The notes under the pieces were generated by a model, which ran no database searches, was not told where the DNA came from, and saw only the letters and a program-made list of their open reading frames with translations. The position numbers and the translations under genes were made by a program. DNA of 64,000 bases from NCBI RefSeq assembly GCF_963675815.1, contig NZ_OY776574.1, positions 1,730,001 through 1,794,000 of the forward strand, written 5' to 3'. Each line of letters opens with the position of its first letter. Positions within the stretch are counted from its first letter, which is position 1. The DNA is from an uncultured Desulfuromusa sp. (GTDB lineage Bacteria > Desulfobacterota > Desulfuromonadia > Desulfuromonadales > Geopsychrobacteraceae). This document shows, piece after piece, positions 44,027-52,975 of the stretch.

Positions 44027-45376
44027 ATGAGAAAGACAAAGATCACGTTGATGGCTTTATTTGCCTGTTTCGCGACCTTTGCTCTAATTGCGACGTCATC
44101 TTTTGCCGCAGGTGTGGGTAAGGACGGAACAATTGTCGCTAAAAAAGGCAAGGCCACGACTATCGCCGAACTTGTTTCCATGTATGATTCTACCGGATGT
44201 ATTGACTGCCACGAAGACATCCATGATGAATGGGCTAACTCAGCCCATGCTCGTTCAGTCTATGGAACCGGGCGGACTGCTGCAACGATGAAAACAGCAT
44301 TAGAAAACGGGGTCCTGTCCTGGGCTTATTCAGGAGCAACAGAACCGGAAGATGTTGAAGTTGATCATCTTATGGGCTGTGCCAAGTGCCACTTGCCGCA
44401 GTTGGCAGATGCAACGGATGCCGTTGCCAAGGAATTTATTGCTGACATTTATGCATTGATGGACGCTTACCGCAATGATGATGAGACGAAGTTTGATGAA
44501 ATGAAAGACACTCTTCTGAGTCTGAATATCAACTGCCTGGTCTGTCATAACCGTATGGCGATTACTCACAAATGGACTGATGGCTATCCTCAGGATGGTG
44601 CCGTCTATGGTTCCTATGATGGCGAGCATGAAGACGAAGCCTTTCCGCATGCCAAGGTGAGTCCCATCATGAGCGAATCAATCTTCTGTGGCCAGTGCCA
44701 CGGTCTTGGTCCGAACTTTGAGCTGGACAATCCAACTCAGTGCGCTACTGCGTATGGTAGTTACCTTTGGGCTTATACTGCAGAAGGCGGCACTGAAACC
44801 TGCCAGGAATGTCACATGGAAAAAAGTGGCCTCGGCCACGATATGCAAAGCTACCGTTCAACGGTTATGTCAGATGCCGCTGTCGATTTTGAGGTTGAAG
44901 CTTACGGGGCTAAATGGCGTGATGGTCGCCTGATGACGCCGAAAGCGATTGTCAAAGTTAAAATGACCAACCGCACCGGACACGCCATCCCTGATGGCTG
45001 ACCGACTCCTAACCGACTGGTTCTGTCGGTCAGTGCAGTTGACAGCGAAGGGGATGAATTGTTCAATCAGGAAAAAATCTACATGCCAATGCCGCAAAAA
45101 ATGGGTCGTGGCGATGAAATGGGCCGTGGTCCTTACGAGAAAAGCGGCATCATCAATGATACCGGATTGCCTCCAGGGAAAACGGTTGAAGAACATTTTG
45201 AGATTCCATTTTATACCGAAGATATCTACGACGATAATGACCGTATCATTGAGCGGAAGTTGATGGATAACGAGCTGGAAATCAATGTTAAACTCTGGTA
45301 TCTGCCGTATGGTAACAAGCAGAGTGATCCATTTATCTGGCAAGATTTTACGAAAAAAGTGACGGTAAGCGAATAA
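44027..45376 (+). CDS. extK: Pentaheme c-type cytochrome, probable selenoprotein (ExtK-like), in-frame TGA at codon 325
   Basis: 449 codons if TGA (44999-45001) is read as selenocysteine. A signal peptide (after SSFAA) is followed by five CxxCH heme sites (TGCIDCH, GCAKCH, NCLVCH, FCGQCH, TCQECH). The sequence around the TGA is TGHAIPDG-U-PTPNRLVLSV and continues in the same frame to SGIINDTGLPPGKTVEE and a conserved C-terminus, so both parts form one protein. Related multiheme cytochromes have Cys at this place (DGCP-type, recalled). A SECIS-like hairpin begins at the TGA. Without recoding it would end at residue 324, losing the last quarter. No sel genes lie in the window. Confidence 0.85.
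44999..45033 (+). promoter_or_regulatory. Bacterial SECIS-like hairpin at the in-frame TGA
   Basis: TGACCGAC (44999-45006, starting with the TGA) pairs perfectly with GTCGGTCA (45025-45032), and one more pair extends outward (C44998-G45033). An inner stem AACC (45011-45014) / GGTT (45019-45022) closes apical loop GACU, which starts with G as bacterial SECIS rules ask. The loop begins 13 bases after the TGA, at the short limit of the usual range. Confidence 0.75.
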
Positions 45377-45409
45377 CATCTATTTGCTTGCGCATTGAAC
45401 ATTGCTCAG

Positions 45410-45463
45410 CGGCTGTCGATCCCCGGTTTGTCTTTACATTGGATCGACAGCCGTATTTTTTTT
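45410..45463 (+). terminator. Rho-independent terminator of the ext operon
   Basis: CGGCTGTCGATCC (45410-45422) pairs perfectly with GGATCGACAGCCG (45441-45453), followed by TATTTTTTTT. It separates the ext operon from the following cytochrome operon. Confidence 0.92.
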
Positions 45464-45526
45464 GTTCCAAATTCCATCCATGCTAGAATCTAAAAAATAA
45501 CATCATGAAGGCCCGTAAAGTTATTT

Positions 45527-47371
45527 ATGAGAACAATTCCAAAACGCTATATCTTATTCCTTGCCCTACTGATCATCGTTGCAGGCTGCAGTCAGAAGCC
45601 GGGGGACGGGTCTACCTGTTCAGCCTGTCATCAGGGGCTGGAATTGGCATCAGAAACCCATCTTGAGTGTGTTTCCTGTCATGGTGGTGATCCGGATGAG
45701 CCTGAAGAAAAGGCTTCTCATCAAAGTATGTATGGTCCGAAAAATCCTGCCGATCCAAAATATTGGGACAAAACCTGTGGCAAATGTCACCCTTACCAGC
45801 TGGACCGGGTCAGAGCCAATCTGATGTACACCAACACGGGGATGATCAAAAATACTCAGGCAACCTGGGAGGGAGAAGATGGAATTCTCTATGCGACCCG
45901 TAAGGAGCAGGTTCCAAACGCAACAGGGGAGCAGATGGAACTAAAATCTGTTGTGGAGCTTGATAATCTGGCCGGTGAGCTTTATCGCAAGACCTGTTCC
46001 TTATGTCATATCGGCGTTGACTCAAATCGGGTTTGGACCGGTAGCCACGCGTCCGGCTGCGGTGCCTGCCATTTTCCGTACAATGAGAATGCAACCTATC
46101 AGGGAGATGATCTGACGGTTAAAGGGAAGTGGCCTCATTCCGCCAGTCATAAAATGGAAAACTTGCCGGATAATAGTATTTGTGTTCGCTGCCACAATCG
46201 CAGTGGCCGGATAGCTCTTTCCTACGAAGGTCGTAACGATGGCAACAATAGCCTGGTTCCGACTCGAAATGGGGAGCCCGGCCCTGATATTATCAGTGGT
46301 GTTCGTAATGTGACCCGGATTCCTCCCGATATTCATCATGAAAAGGGGATGGAATGTATTGACTGTCATACTTCGCGCGACATCATGGGTGATGGTTATG
46401 CTTATGAAAACATGTATCAGCAAACGGAAATCACCTGTGAAGATTGCCATGGTAGCGCATCCGAAGGTCCTCGGGTTGAACAGATCAATCGCGAAAATGA
46501 TGAGGTTCTGCGTGAATCCGCACATTATAAAAAGCGGATGCAACAGGGCGACCGTATGGTGCTGACATCCAAGGGGCGTAAATACTCAAATGTCTTTATT
46601 GAGGATGAGAAGGTCTGGGTTCAAGGTAAACGCAGCGGTAAATTGCATGAAAGCAAGGTGATTACGGGAACTCCTGAGCACACCATCAGCGGGCATGAAC
46701 GCATGGAGTGCTATTCATGCCATTCGCGGACTGTTGTACAGTGTTATGGTTGCCATACTGAATATGATCAGAGAGAGCTTGGTACCGACTATATCAAAGG
46801 CAAAAAAACTCCTGGGCAATTCAGGGAGACAGAGGATTATCGGATGCTTTATCCTTTTCCCCTGGCACTTAATCAACGCGGGAAAATTTCTACCGTGACC
46901 CCCGGCTGCCAAACTTTTGTCAGTGTGATCGATCCCCAGGGAGAAAAAATTCTCGACGAATATGTCACGATTTATAAAGGAAAGCAGCAATTACGATTTG
47001 CACCATTTTTCGGTCACAATACGGGACCAAAAGCCATCGGTTGTGGAGAATGTCATGCCAATCCGGCATTTCTTGGGTTTGGACAGCACATTGTTGAGAG
47101 TGATAATGTTGAATCAACCTTGATCTGTGAAAAATCAGAAGAGAAACCTCTGGATGGTTTCATCACCATGAAAGATGGTGAAGTGCAAGCTTTTTCAGCT
47201 ATTACACGCGAGAACTCCAGACCATTTGTCACTGAAGAAATAAAAAAAATCATGGCAGTGAATTTATGTCTGGTCTGTCATAATGATCCCAAGGATCCTA
47301 TTTATCAGAAAGAACTGGATTATAATGTTTTGGACAATTGTCTTAAGCGTTCTACTTCTGTTATGCAGTGA
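45527..47371 (+). CDS. Dodecaheme c-type cytochrome lipoprotein
   Basis: 614 residues. Lipoprotein signal with lipobox IVAGC (Cys21). I count twelve CxxCH sites (STCSACH, LECVSCH, KTCGKCH, KTCSLCH, SGCGACH, SICVRCH, MECIDCH, ITCEDCH, MECYSCH, VQCYGCH, IGCGECH, NLCLVCH). It is probably anchored to a membrane on the periplasmic side as an electron wire. It is the first gene of a tightly overlapping operon with a Rieske/cytochrome b complex, resembling the cbc-type oxidoreductases of Geobacter. The weak ribosome site before ATG 45527 is the only uncertainty in the start. Confidence 0.9.
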   Translation: MRTIPKRYILFLALLIIVAGCSQKPGDGSTCSACHQGLELASETHLECVSCHGGDPDEPEEKASHQSMYGPKNPADPKYWDKTCGKCHPYQLDRVRANLMYTNTGMIKNTQATWEGEDGILYATRKEQVPNATGEQMELKSVVELDNLAGELYRKTCSLCHIGVDSNRVWTGSHASGCGACHFPYNENATYQGDDLTVKGKWPHSASHKMENLPDNSICVRCHNRSGRIALSYEGRNDGNNSLVPTRNGEPGPDIISGVRNVTRIPPDIHHEKGMECIDCHTSRDIMGDGYAYENMYQQTEITCEDCHGSASEGPRVEQINRENDEVLRESAHYKKRMQQGDRMVLTSKGRKYSNVFIEDEKVWVQGKRSGKLHESKVITGTPEHTISGHERMECYSCHSRTVVQCYGCHTEYDQRELGTDYIKGKKTPGQFRETEDYRMLYPFPLALNQRGKISTVTPGCQTFVSVIDPQGEKILDEYVTIYKGKQQLRFAPFFGHNTGPKAIGCGECHANPAFLGFGQHIVESDNVESTLICEKSEEKPLDGFITMKDGEVQAFSAITRENSRPFVTEEIKKIMAVNLCLVCHNDPKDPIYQKELDYNVLDNCLKRSTSVMQ

Positions 47372-48566
47372 AACCTCTGGTACTGCAGAGGCTTCAAGGA
47401 TGATACAGCTTGAGGGCGTTCATGCTGAGTTGGCTTGTCGTGATTGTCATGGTAGTGATCCTGCTTTGACTCCGCGACCATCTTCACTTGCCGTGCGTGC
47501 AAACGGTTGTACCGGATGCCATCAAGGTTATGATCAGATCTTTGACCAGGCTATGACGACGCGAACGGCGGAGAAGAAATTTGTTGAGCACACCTTCGCG
47601 GGAGTTGACCCGGATTTTTATGTCAACAACTGCAGCAGCTGTCATGTCTCTGATTGTCTTGACTGTCATGGCGGGGGCGGACACGGAATTGTGAGTGCGA
47701 CGCAGGAAGAATGCCTCGCCTGTCACACCGGATATTTTGTGGGACGTGAATATCTGGGCTGGGCTCCACGTGAAGACCACCCTCGTTATCAGCGCGGCCC
47801 TGTCCATCTGGGAGAGCGCGCGCTGAAAATGCGACCGGACATCCACGCTGAACTGGGCATGGAATGTAAAGACTGTCATTCGATGAAAAGTCTGATTGCC
47901 GGGCAGAAAGCGGCGCAAACCTGCGAGGAATGTCATCAACCTGATCCCGGTGTCATCGAGCACAGCATTGCGGCGCATATGGATAAGTTGGAATGTTATG
48001 CCTGTCATTCGTCCTGGGCACCGCAGGAGTATGGAAATTACTATTTACGTTTTGGAAAAAGCAATCGGGAAGCGGAAAAAGCCTTTAAGACACCACGCCT
48101 TAAAGGTGAATATCTGGTCAGAACTTATCTGCGGAAACAGGATGCGCCCCCTTTGGGACTGAATGAGCGGCAACGTTATAGCCCGATACGTCCGGAATTT
48201 ATAACCTATTATTCTGATCTACGCGGAGGTGAATACCCATTGGTGGAAAATCAACTGCTGGGAGCAGAGTGGAAACCTTTTTTCCCTCATACGATACGCA
48301 CCGGAACCGTCATGTGTGATCATTGTCATGATGATCGTCGCCGTTACCTGCTTGAAAATGAAGAAGATCGACTCTATAGAATTGATCTGGATGGTTTGGG
48401 GCTGGTGTCGTTCTGGAATCAGCAGGGACAAACGATTCGTGATGGTTCTTTTGTCAGCTCACAGCAATTCTTGCGCATCAACAAAAAAGATTCAGCTTAT
48501 ACGAAAGCTTATGTAAAAAGATGGAAAAAACTGCTTGGCCAAGACGAAAAGTCCTTAAAGGAATAG
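47325..48566 (+). CDS. Nonaheme c-type cytochrome
   Basis: A 413-residue protein from ATG 47325 (MFWTIVLSVLLLLC signal peptide, cleaved after TAEA). The longer frame from 47283 would put a charged stretch before the signal. I count nine CxxCH sites: LACRDCH, NGCTGCH, NNCSSCH immediately followed by SDCLDCH, EECLACH, MECKDCH, QTCEECH, LECYACH and VMCDHCH. The middle resembles cytochrome c7/NapC-like domains. It overlaps the dodecaheme gene by 47 bp and the Rieske gene by 46 bp, so translation is coupled. It is probably the periplasmic electron acceptor of the cytochrome b complex. Confidence 0.87.
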   Translation: MFWTIVLSVLLLLCSETSGTAEASRMIQLEGVHAELACRDCHGSDPALTPRPSSLAVRANGCTGCHQGYDQIFDQAMTTRTAEKKFVEHTFAGVDPDFYVNNCSSCHVSDCLDCHGGGGHGIVSATQEECLACHTGYFVGREYLGWAPREDHPRYQRGPVHLGERALKMRPDIHAELGMECKDCHSMKSLIAGQKAAQTCEECHQPDPGVIEHSIAAHMDKLECYACHSSWAPQEYGNYYLRFGKSNREAEKAFKTPRLKGEYLVRTYLRKQDAPPLGLNERQRYSPIRPEFITYYSDLRGGEYPLVENQLLGAEWKPFFPHTIRTGTVMCDHCHDDRRRYLLENEEDRLYRIDLDGLGLVSFWNQQGQTIRDGSFVSSQQFLRINKKDSAYTKAYVKRWKKLLGQDEKSLKE

Positions 48567-48916
48567 CTTTAATCGGTGTTTTTGGTGGACTGGCATGGCG
48601 TTTTCTGGTGCCTTCGAAAAAAGCCCCTAAAAAAGCCCTTTTTGAGATTGATAAAAAGGATATCCCCCTACGTGGCGCACTGGTTTACAAGCGTTCCCGG
48701 GTTGTTGTTATCAGGAGCGAGACAGATATCTATGCTCTGAGTCTGGTTTGCACCCATCTTGGTTGCACGGTTAATGTGACGGCGGAAGATATGGTTTGTC
48801 CTTGTCACGGCAGCGTCTTTGACCGCGAAGGGAACGTTCTCAAAGGCCCTTCCGACAAGCCTCTGGAACGGCTGGAAGTAGAAGAACGGGGTGAAAAACT
48901 GGTGGTGCTGGTATGA
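48521..48916 (+). CDS. Rieske [2Fe-2S] protein with Tat-type signal
   Basis: 131 residues. N-terminal PRRKVLKGIALIGVFGGLA is a twin-arginine signal anchor. The Rieske cluster is bound by CTHLGC and CPCHGS (two Cys, two His), followed by LKGPSDKPLERLEVEE, as in b6f-type Rieske proteins. It transfers electrons from the Qo site of cytochrome b to the multiheme cytochrome. Its stop overlaps the cytochrome b start (ATGA). Confidence 0.93.
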   Translation: MEKTAWPRRKVLKGIALIGVFGGLAWRFLVPSKKAPKKALFEIDKKDIPLRGALVYKRSRVVVIRSETDIYALSLVCTHLGCTVNVTAEDMVCPCHGSVFDREGNVLKGPSDKPLERLEVEERGEKLVVLV

Positions 48917-49551
48917 AACCAAATGACGATTTCGTCAAGGAATTCATCAAACATCTGTTTCCACGGGTGGTCTTGCGTGGCAATTTACGCCTGACTTACA
49001 CTTTTTGTCTGGGGGGATTAGCTTTTACCGCTTTTCTGATCTTGATGATTTCCGGTGCGTTGATGCTGTTTTATTATCAGCCGGCGACCCACGGGGCCTT
49101 TCAATCAATCCTCTATGTTGAAAACTCCGTACCCGGGGGATGGTATATTCGCAATCTTCATCGGTTGGCATCAAATGTTTTCCTTGTTCTCCTCTTTCTG
49201 CATACTTTACGTGTTCTGCTGACTGGAGCGTATCGAAAACCTCGAGAGTTGAATTGGTTGATCGGTTTTGGACTCTTATGTCTGGCTTTGTTTGAAGCCT
49301 ATACCGGTTATTTGTTGCCGATGGATCAATTGGCCTTGTGGGCGACTCAAACGGGAATGAACCTTCTCGGGACCCTCCCTTTTGGTGACCTGTTCCGCAG
49401 CTTTCTTGTTCCTGACGATGTTGGTCAACCCATGTCGTTAATTCGTTTTTATGTGTTGCATATCGCTCTCATCCCTTTAAGTATGTTGGTCTTATCCATG
49501 CTGCATTTTTATCAGATTCGTAAACAAAAGGGGGTCTTGCCCTATTTATGA
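48913..49551 (+). CDS. Cytochrome b, N-terminal half (b6-like)
   Basis: 212 residues with four membrane helices. It carries the four b-heme histidines: in NLHRLASN and LFLHTLRVLL (helix B) and in FYVLHIALIP and LSMLHFYQIRK (helix D). ENSVPGGWYIRNLH matches the b6 signature. It pairs with the next gene as a split cytochrome b of the menaquinol oxidase. Confidence 0.92.
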   Translation: MKPNDDFVKEFIKHLFPRVVLRGNLRLTYTFCLGGLAFTAFLILMISGALMLFYYQPATHGAFQSILYVENSVPGGWYIRNLHRLASNVFLVLLFLHTLRVLLTGAYRKPRELNWLIGFGLLCLALFEAYTGYLLPMDQLALWATQTGMNLLGTLPFGDLFRSFLVPDDVGQPMSLIRFYVLHIALIPLSMLVLSMLHFYQIRKQKGVLPYL

Positions 49552-49961
49552 GTGACTATATAAAGTCTTCACCCTATTTTTTTCGCATTATCAAGATTTC
49601 CTTTGCAGCGTTAACTATTGCCCTTCTGCTTCTGGCTTTGTTTATTCCTGCGCCGCTGCAAGGGCCGGCTGATATCAGTCATGTTCCCAATCCGTCAAAA
49701 TCCGCCTGGTTTTTGATGTGGACCCAGGAACTGGTCAGCTACTCCAGTTTGATGGTTTATCTGATCCTTGCCCTGGGGCTTGTGTTTATTCTGTTGCCAT
49801 GGCTTCCCGTCAGTCCGCGAGCAGAGGAGGCCCGCTGGTTTGGTAAGGATCAAAAAGTAGTCAATATTATTACACTGTTAAGTTTTTTCGGAATTGTTGC
49901 TCTGACAGTGATTGCGATGTATTTCCGGGGTGAAAATTGGTCCTTCGTATTTGGATTTTAA
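49548..49961 (+). CDS. Cytochrome b, C-terminal half (subunit IV-like)
   Basis: 137 residues, three membrane helices. The PNPSKSAWFLMWTQELV segment matches the subunit IV signature (PNPxKAPWYFL.. QEL). It completes the Qo site with the preceding half. ATGA overlap with the preceding gene. The family usually has a PEW(Y) Qo motif; I see none, so the quinone chemistry may differ. Confidence 0.82.
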   Translation: MSDYIKSSPYFFRIIKISFAALTIALLLLALFIPAPLQGPADISHVPNPSKSAWFLMWTQELVSYSSLMVYLILALGLVFILLPWLPVSPRAEEARWFGKDQKVVNIITLLSFFGIVALTVIAMYFRGENWSFVFGF

Positions 49962-50755
49962 TTCTGCTGCTCAGTGTGGATCTCTGTGCTGCAGAGCCTC
50001 CGACAGCTAAAAATTATTGCCTGGAGTGCCATCCCGTTCACTATGCTGAGAGTGGCTCTTGCGTCAGTTGTCATCGCGGGTTTTCCGGCACCGCCCGCCT
50101 TAATATCGCCCATGAGGGTCTTATTCCTGCGCGCTTCTCCGTATTTACCATCGCAGCTGACCCGACAACGGCATCAGGCAAGCGGCGTTTGCAAGATTAT
50201 GCCTGTCGCAGATGCCATGTCAGCGAAGAAAAAGGCAACAAACTCTCGGCCAATCTTGACTATTCTCAGTTGGAGAAGTCCCCTGATGAGTTAGAGACCG
50301 CAATTCAAACACCGGCTCTATTCATGCCCGAATTCCATTTCAATGAGCTACAAAGAGTTGGACTTATTAATGCCATTCTCTTTGGTGGAAGGCAGGTTGA
50401 AATTCCTGAGCAGGAATTCCCGCAAGTGGTTCACTTTGAGGGTGAAGAGGTTACCCGGGAGTTTCAATTTGAGAAACATTGTGGTAGCTGCCATCGTGCT
50501 TTAACGGCAAGCTTCGGGGGGTTGGGAGAGGGCCTTATCGGCCCCAACTTGTCGGGAATATTTTCTGAGTTTTATTTATTGAATTTCGGCGACGATAAAC
50601 AACGCTGGTCAGTTGAGAATCTTGAGAAATGGTTGAAGAATCCACGTAAAATTCGCCCCTTTACACAGATGCCTCCGGTCGAAATAAAAAAAGAAGAGTT
50701 TGACGCTATCTGTGTGGAGTTACAACATCAGGACGATGTCAAACCTTCCTTTTAA
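49937..50755 (+). CDS. Tetraheme c-type cytochrome
   Basis: 272 residues from TTG 49937 with GGGGTG just upstream; it overlaps the previous gene by 25 bp. A signal peptide (MVLRIWILILLLSVDLCAA) is followed by CLECH, CVSCH, CRRCH and CGSCH. The last lies in a cytochrome c domain with GPNLSGIFSEF and a distal methionine in RPFTQMPPVEI. It is the likely electron exit of the Rieske/cytochrome b complex. It is the last gene of the operon. Confidence 0.87.
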   Translation: MVLRIWILILLLSVDLCAAEPPTAKNYCLECHPVHYAESGSCVSCHRGFSGTARLNIAHEGLIPARFSVFTIAADPTTASGKRRLQDYACRRCHVSEEKGNKLSANLDYSQLEKSPDELETAIQTPALFMPEFHFNELQRVGLINAILFGGRQVEIPEQEFPQVVHFEGEEVTREFQFEKHCGSCHRALTASFGGLGEGLIGPNLSGIFSEFYLLNFGDDKQRWSVENLEKWLKNPRKIRPFTQMPPVEIKKEEFDAICVELQHQDDVKPSF

Positions 50756-50785
50756 TATCACTTGATATCGGTCTAACGCTTCAGA

Positions 50786-51578
50786 TCAATAGTCATCCAT
50801 TGAATCTTCACCCCAATTCTCAAACCCCCACGATTGAAATTTGGGGATCCATGGTGACCGGGTTTTCTGAACAGCTTGTTGCATTTTTTCGCTGCTTTTG
50901 TCGAGTACAGGAGTGATCTTTTCCTGATGAGATATTTCTGCCTCAGCAGAGGTTGGTGCGGGGGTGTGACTCGTGATTGTTTCTACTGCACTTGTCTCAG
51001 TTGAATTCTCAGGAGTTGACTGTTTTTTTATTGCGACTTTGGGTTGCGAAGAGTTGGTGGTAGCAGTTGTCGGTACTTGTGTCTGATGTTCCACCACTTT
51101 GGCTGGTGTTGCAGACTTATTAACCCTGGATGGGTTGGCTGTCTGTTCCCGAATCCCTGCAAATAACTCTTTGACACCCAGCGCAAATTCTGATGGATGA
51201 GTGTTGTCTGGATAGAAATAATCTGCTGCGGCAACCAGGGTCTTTGTTTTCGGATCAGTAAACTGAATATGGAGGCTTCTCAGTCGCATCACCTTTTCGC
51301 TCTCGACTGTTAAATCTATACTGCTTTGAGTAAAGTAGCTAAATAACAGGTCCGGGGTGTGCAGGCATATCCTCAACCTGAAAACCCATGCCTTGCAGTT
51401 CTGATCTAATGGGTTGAGTTAACTTCCAGTGGTCCTGAAGGGGACTTTGAAACTCTACCACCTTGACATGAGTCCAATCGACCGTTGGCAAAATATCTAC
51501 GTGAAGGCTTGAGCAGCCGGACAAAATCAACAATATTAAAAAACAAGAGGCGTTGAAGAGCTTGAAATATTTTTTCAA
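50786..51578 (-). pseudogene. Lipoprotein gene split by a one-base insertion
   Basis: The frame from TTG 51578 gives a lipoprotein signal (LILLILSGC) and continues through QPIRSELQGMGFQVEDMPAH, then stops out of frame. The frame from the same region to 50786 supplies HPDLLFSYFTQSSIDLTVES, a DUF4136-like beta-rich segment, a Pro/Thr/Ser-rich linker and an acidic tail. Removing one G from the GGGG run at 51353-51356 joins the two parts. The upstream ATG at 51591 with AGGAG would enter the frame if the T run at 51570-51575 were one shorter, so a second indel is possible. Unknown function. Confidence 0.6.
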
Positions 51579-51871
51579 TCATTTTTAATAGATCTCCTGT
51601 AAGCTGCAATCCGGCGAATAAATCCCTAAGGAGTTTATTTCACAATTTTTATCATAACAAAAGCACAATAAAAACACCTGAAAAGAATAGCTGTCTCTGT
51701 AAAAATAGGGATGATTGGAAGTCAGATGGACTGGCTTAACGTCATGGTTAATTTTTTGCGTATGAAGAAGAGACAGACTGCTCTTATCAAGATTTAAATG
51801 GAATTATCTATAGAACAATTATTGTTGGATATTAAGTGTCTAAATATTGACACATTATAGAAAATATATTA
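51579..51871. other. Divergent intergenic region
   Basis: AT-rich, between a minus-strand lipoprotein gene and a sigma-54 activator gene. The only structure is an inverted repeat at 51836-51853. No gene is seen. Confidence 0.5.
51836..51853. promoter_or_regulatory. Inverted repeat upstream of the sigma-54 activator
   Basis: GTGTC-N8-GACAC in AT-rich DNA, about 20 bp before the first possible start of the activator. Possible operator. Confidence 0.35.
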
Positions 51872-52963
51872 TTGTTGACCAATATTTTTCAGGTGAGTGT
51901 CAAAAAAATCACTCTGCATTTAGAAACGGGTTTAATACATATGGCGGGAAAAAGCGGATTCGGAGGGATGATTGGGCACTCTCCACAGATGTTAGAGTTA
52001 TTTGAACTCATATCATGCGTCGCCGAAGATGGTGAAAGTACGGTTTTAATTCAAGGGCAAAGTGGAACAGGTAAAGAACTGATTGCCAGGGCCATTCATG
52101 AAAAGAGTGAGCGAAAATCATCCCATTTTGTCCCCGTTAATTGCGCTGCTATTCCTGATGAATTACTGGAAAGTGAATTATTTGGTTATGTAAAAGGAGC
52201 TTTTACGGGGGCTCAACAATCTAAAATCGGTCGGGTTCAGTTCGCCGATGGCGGAACCCTGTTTCTGGATGAAATAGGGGATATGAAGCCAAGCTTGCAG
52301 GCGAAGTTGCTACGGGTGTTGCAGGAGCGCGAAGTTGAACAGGTTGGTGGTGTCAAACCGACAAAGGTTGATGTCCGCGTGATTGCAGCAACACATCAAA
52401 ATCTGGAAGAACTTGTTGCTGCGGGGAATTTTCGTGAAGATCTCTATTACCGCCTCGCTGTGATTCCTTTGGTTGCGCCACCTTTGTGTGAGCGACAAGA
52501 AGATATTGCTTTGTTGGTAGAAAGCTTTATCGAACATTTCAGTCGGCGTAAGGATGATAGACGGACTACGATTGATCCTGTTGCGATGCAAAGTTTGCTT
52601 AATTACAACTGGCCAGGTAATGTCCGGGAGCTGGAAAATTTGATGCAGCGATTAGTTATTTTACATCGGGGCAAGAAAATCACTCTCAAAGAACTTCCGG
52701 AAAAGTACCGCTGTGTTGACATGCCAGATAGCGATTTTTCTGAAGAGGCAGAGGCTCCTTCGTCTTTTTCTTCTGCTCCTCCTGATGCTGAATGGTCTGA
52801 AAATGGACTGGATTTCAACGGTTTAATTAGTGAGTTTGAGGATCGATTGATTCTACAGGCACTAAGCCGGACGGGTGGGAATAAAAAAGAGGCAGCCCGT
52901 ATGTTGAATTTAAAACGGACAACATTGATTGAAAAAATCAAGAAGAAAAACTTGCCGGCATAA
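51872..52963 (+). CDS. Sigma-54-dependent activator without a sensor domain (FlrC/PspF-like)
   Basis: Nearly a bare AAA+ domain: IGHSPQMLELF, Walker A GQSGTGKE, GAFTGA contact loop, Walker B LFLDEIGDM, followed by a Fis-type HTH (GGNKKEAARMLNLKRTTLIE). No N-terminal receiver or PAS domain is present. The HTH resembles flagellar regulators of the FlrC/FleQ group. The start may be TTG 51872, but ATG 51941 (MAGKSGFGGM) is as likely, since the intervening residues look non-conserved. It is convergent with the chemotaxis operon; its target is unknown. Confidence 0.85.
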   Translation: MLTNIFQVSVKKITLHLETGLIHMAGKSGFGGMIGHSPQMLELFELISCVAEDGESTVLIQGQSGTGKELIARAIHEKSERKSSHFVPVNCAAIPDELLESELFGYVKGAFTGAQQSKIGRVQFADGGTLFLDEIGDMKPSLQAKLLRVLQEREVEQVGGVKPTKVDVRVIAATHQNLEELVAAGNFREDLYYRLAVIPLVAPPLCERQEDIALLVESFIEHFSRRKDDRRTTIDPVAMQSLLNYNWPGNVRELENLMQRLVILHRGKKITLKELPEKYRCVDMPDSDFSEEAEAPSSFSSAPPDAEWSENGLDFNGLISEFEDRLILQALSRTGGNKKEAARMLNLKRTTLIEKIKKKNLPA

Positions 52964-52975
52964 ATAGATTGCTGT

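Noticed and set aside
45001..45376. Reading the pentaheme gene as two separate genes (44027-45001 and 45059-45376)
   Set aside because: The second part is in the same frame as the first, has no ribosome site or signal peptide, and the sequence between TGA and the ATG is coding-like and conserved in style.
47283..47324. Longer start for the nonaheme cytochrome
   Set aside because: It would place charged residues before the signal peptide and increase the overlap with the dodecaheme gene.
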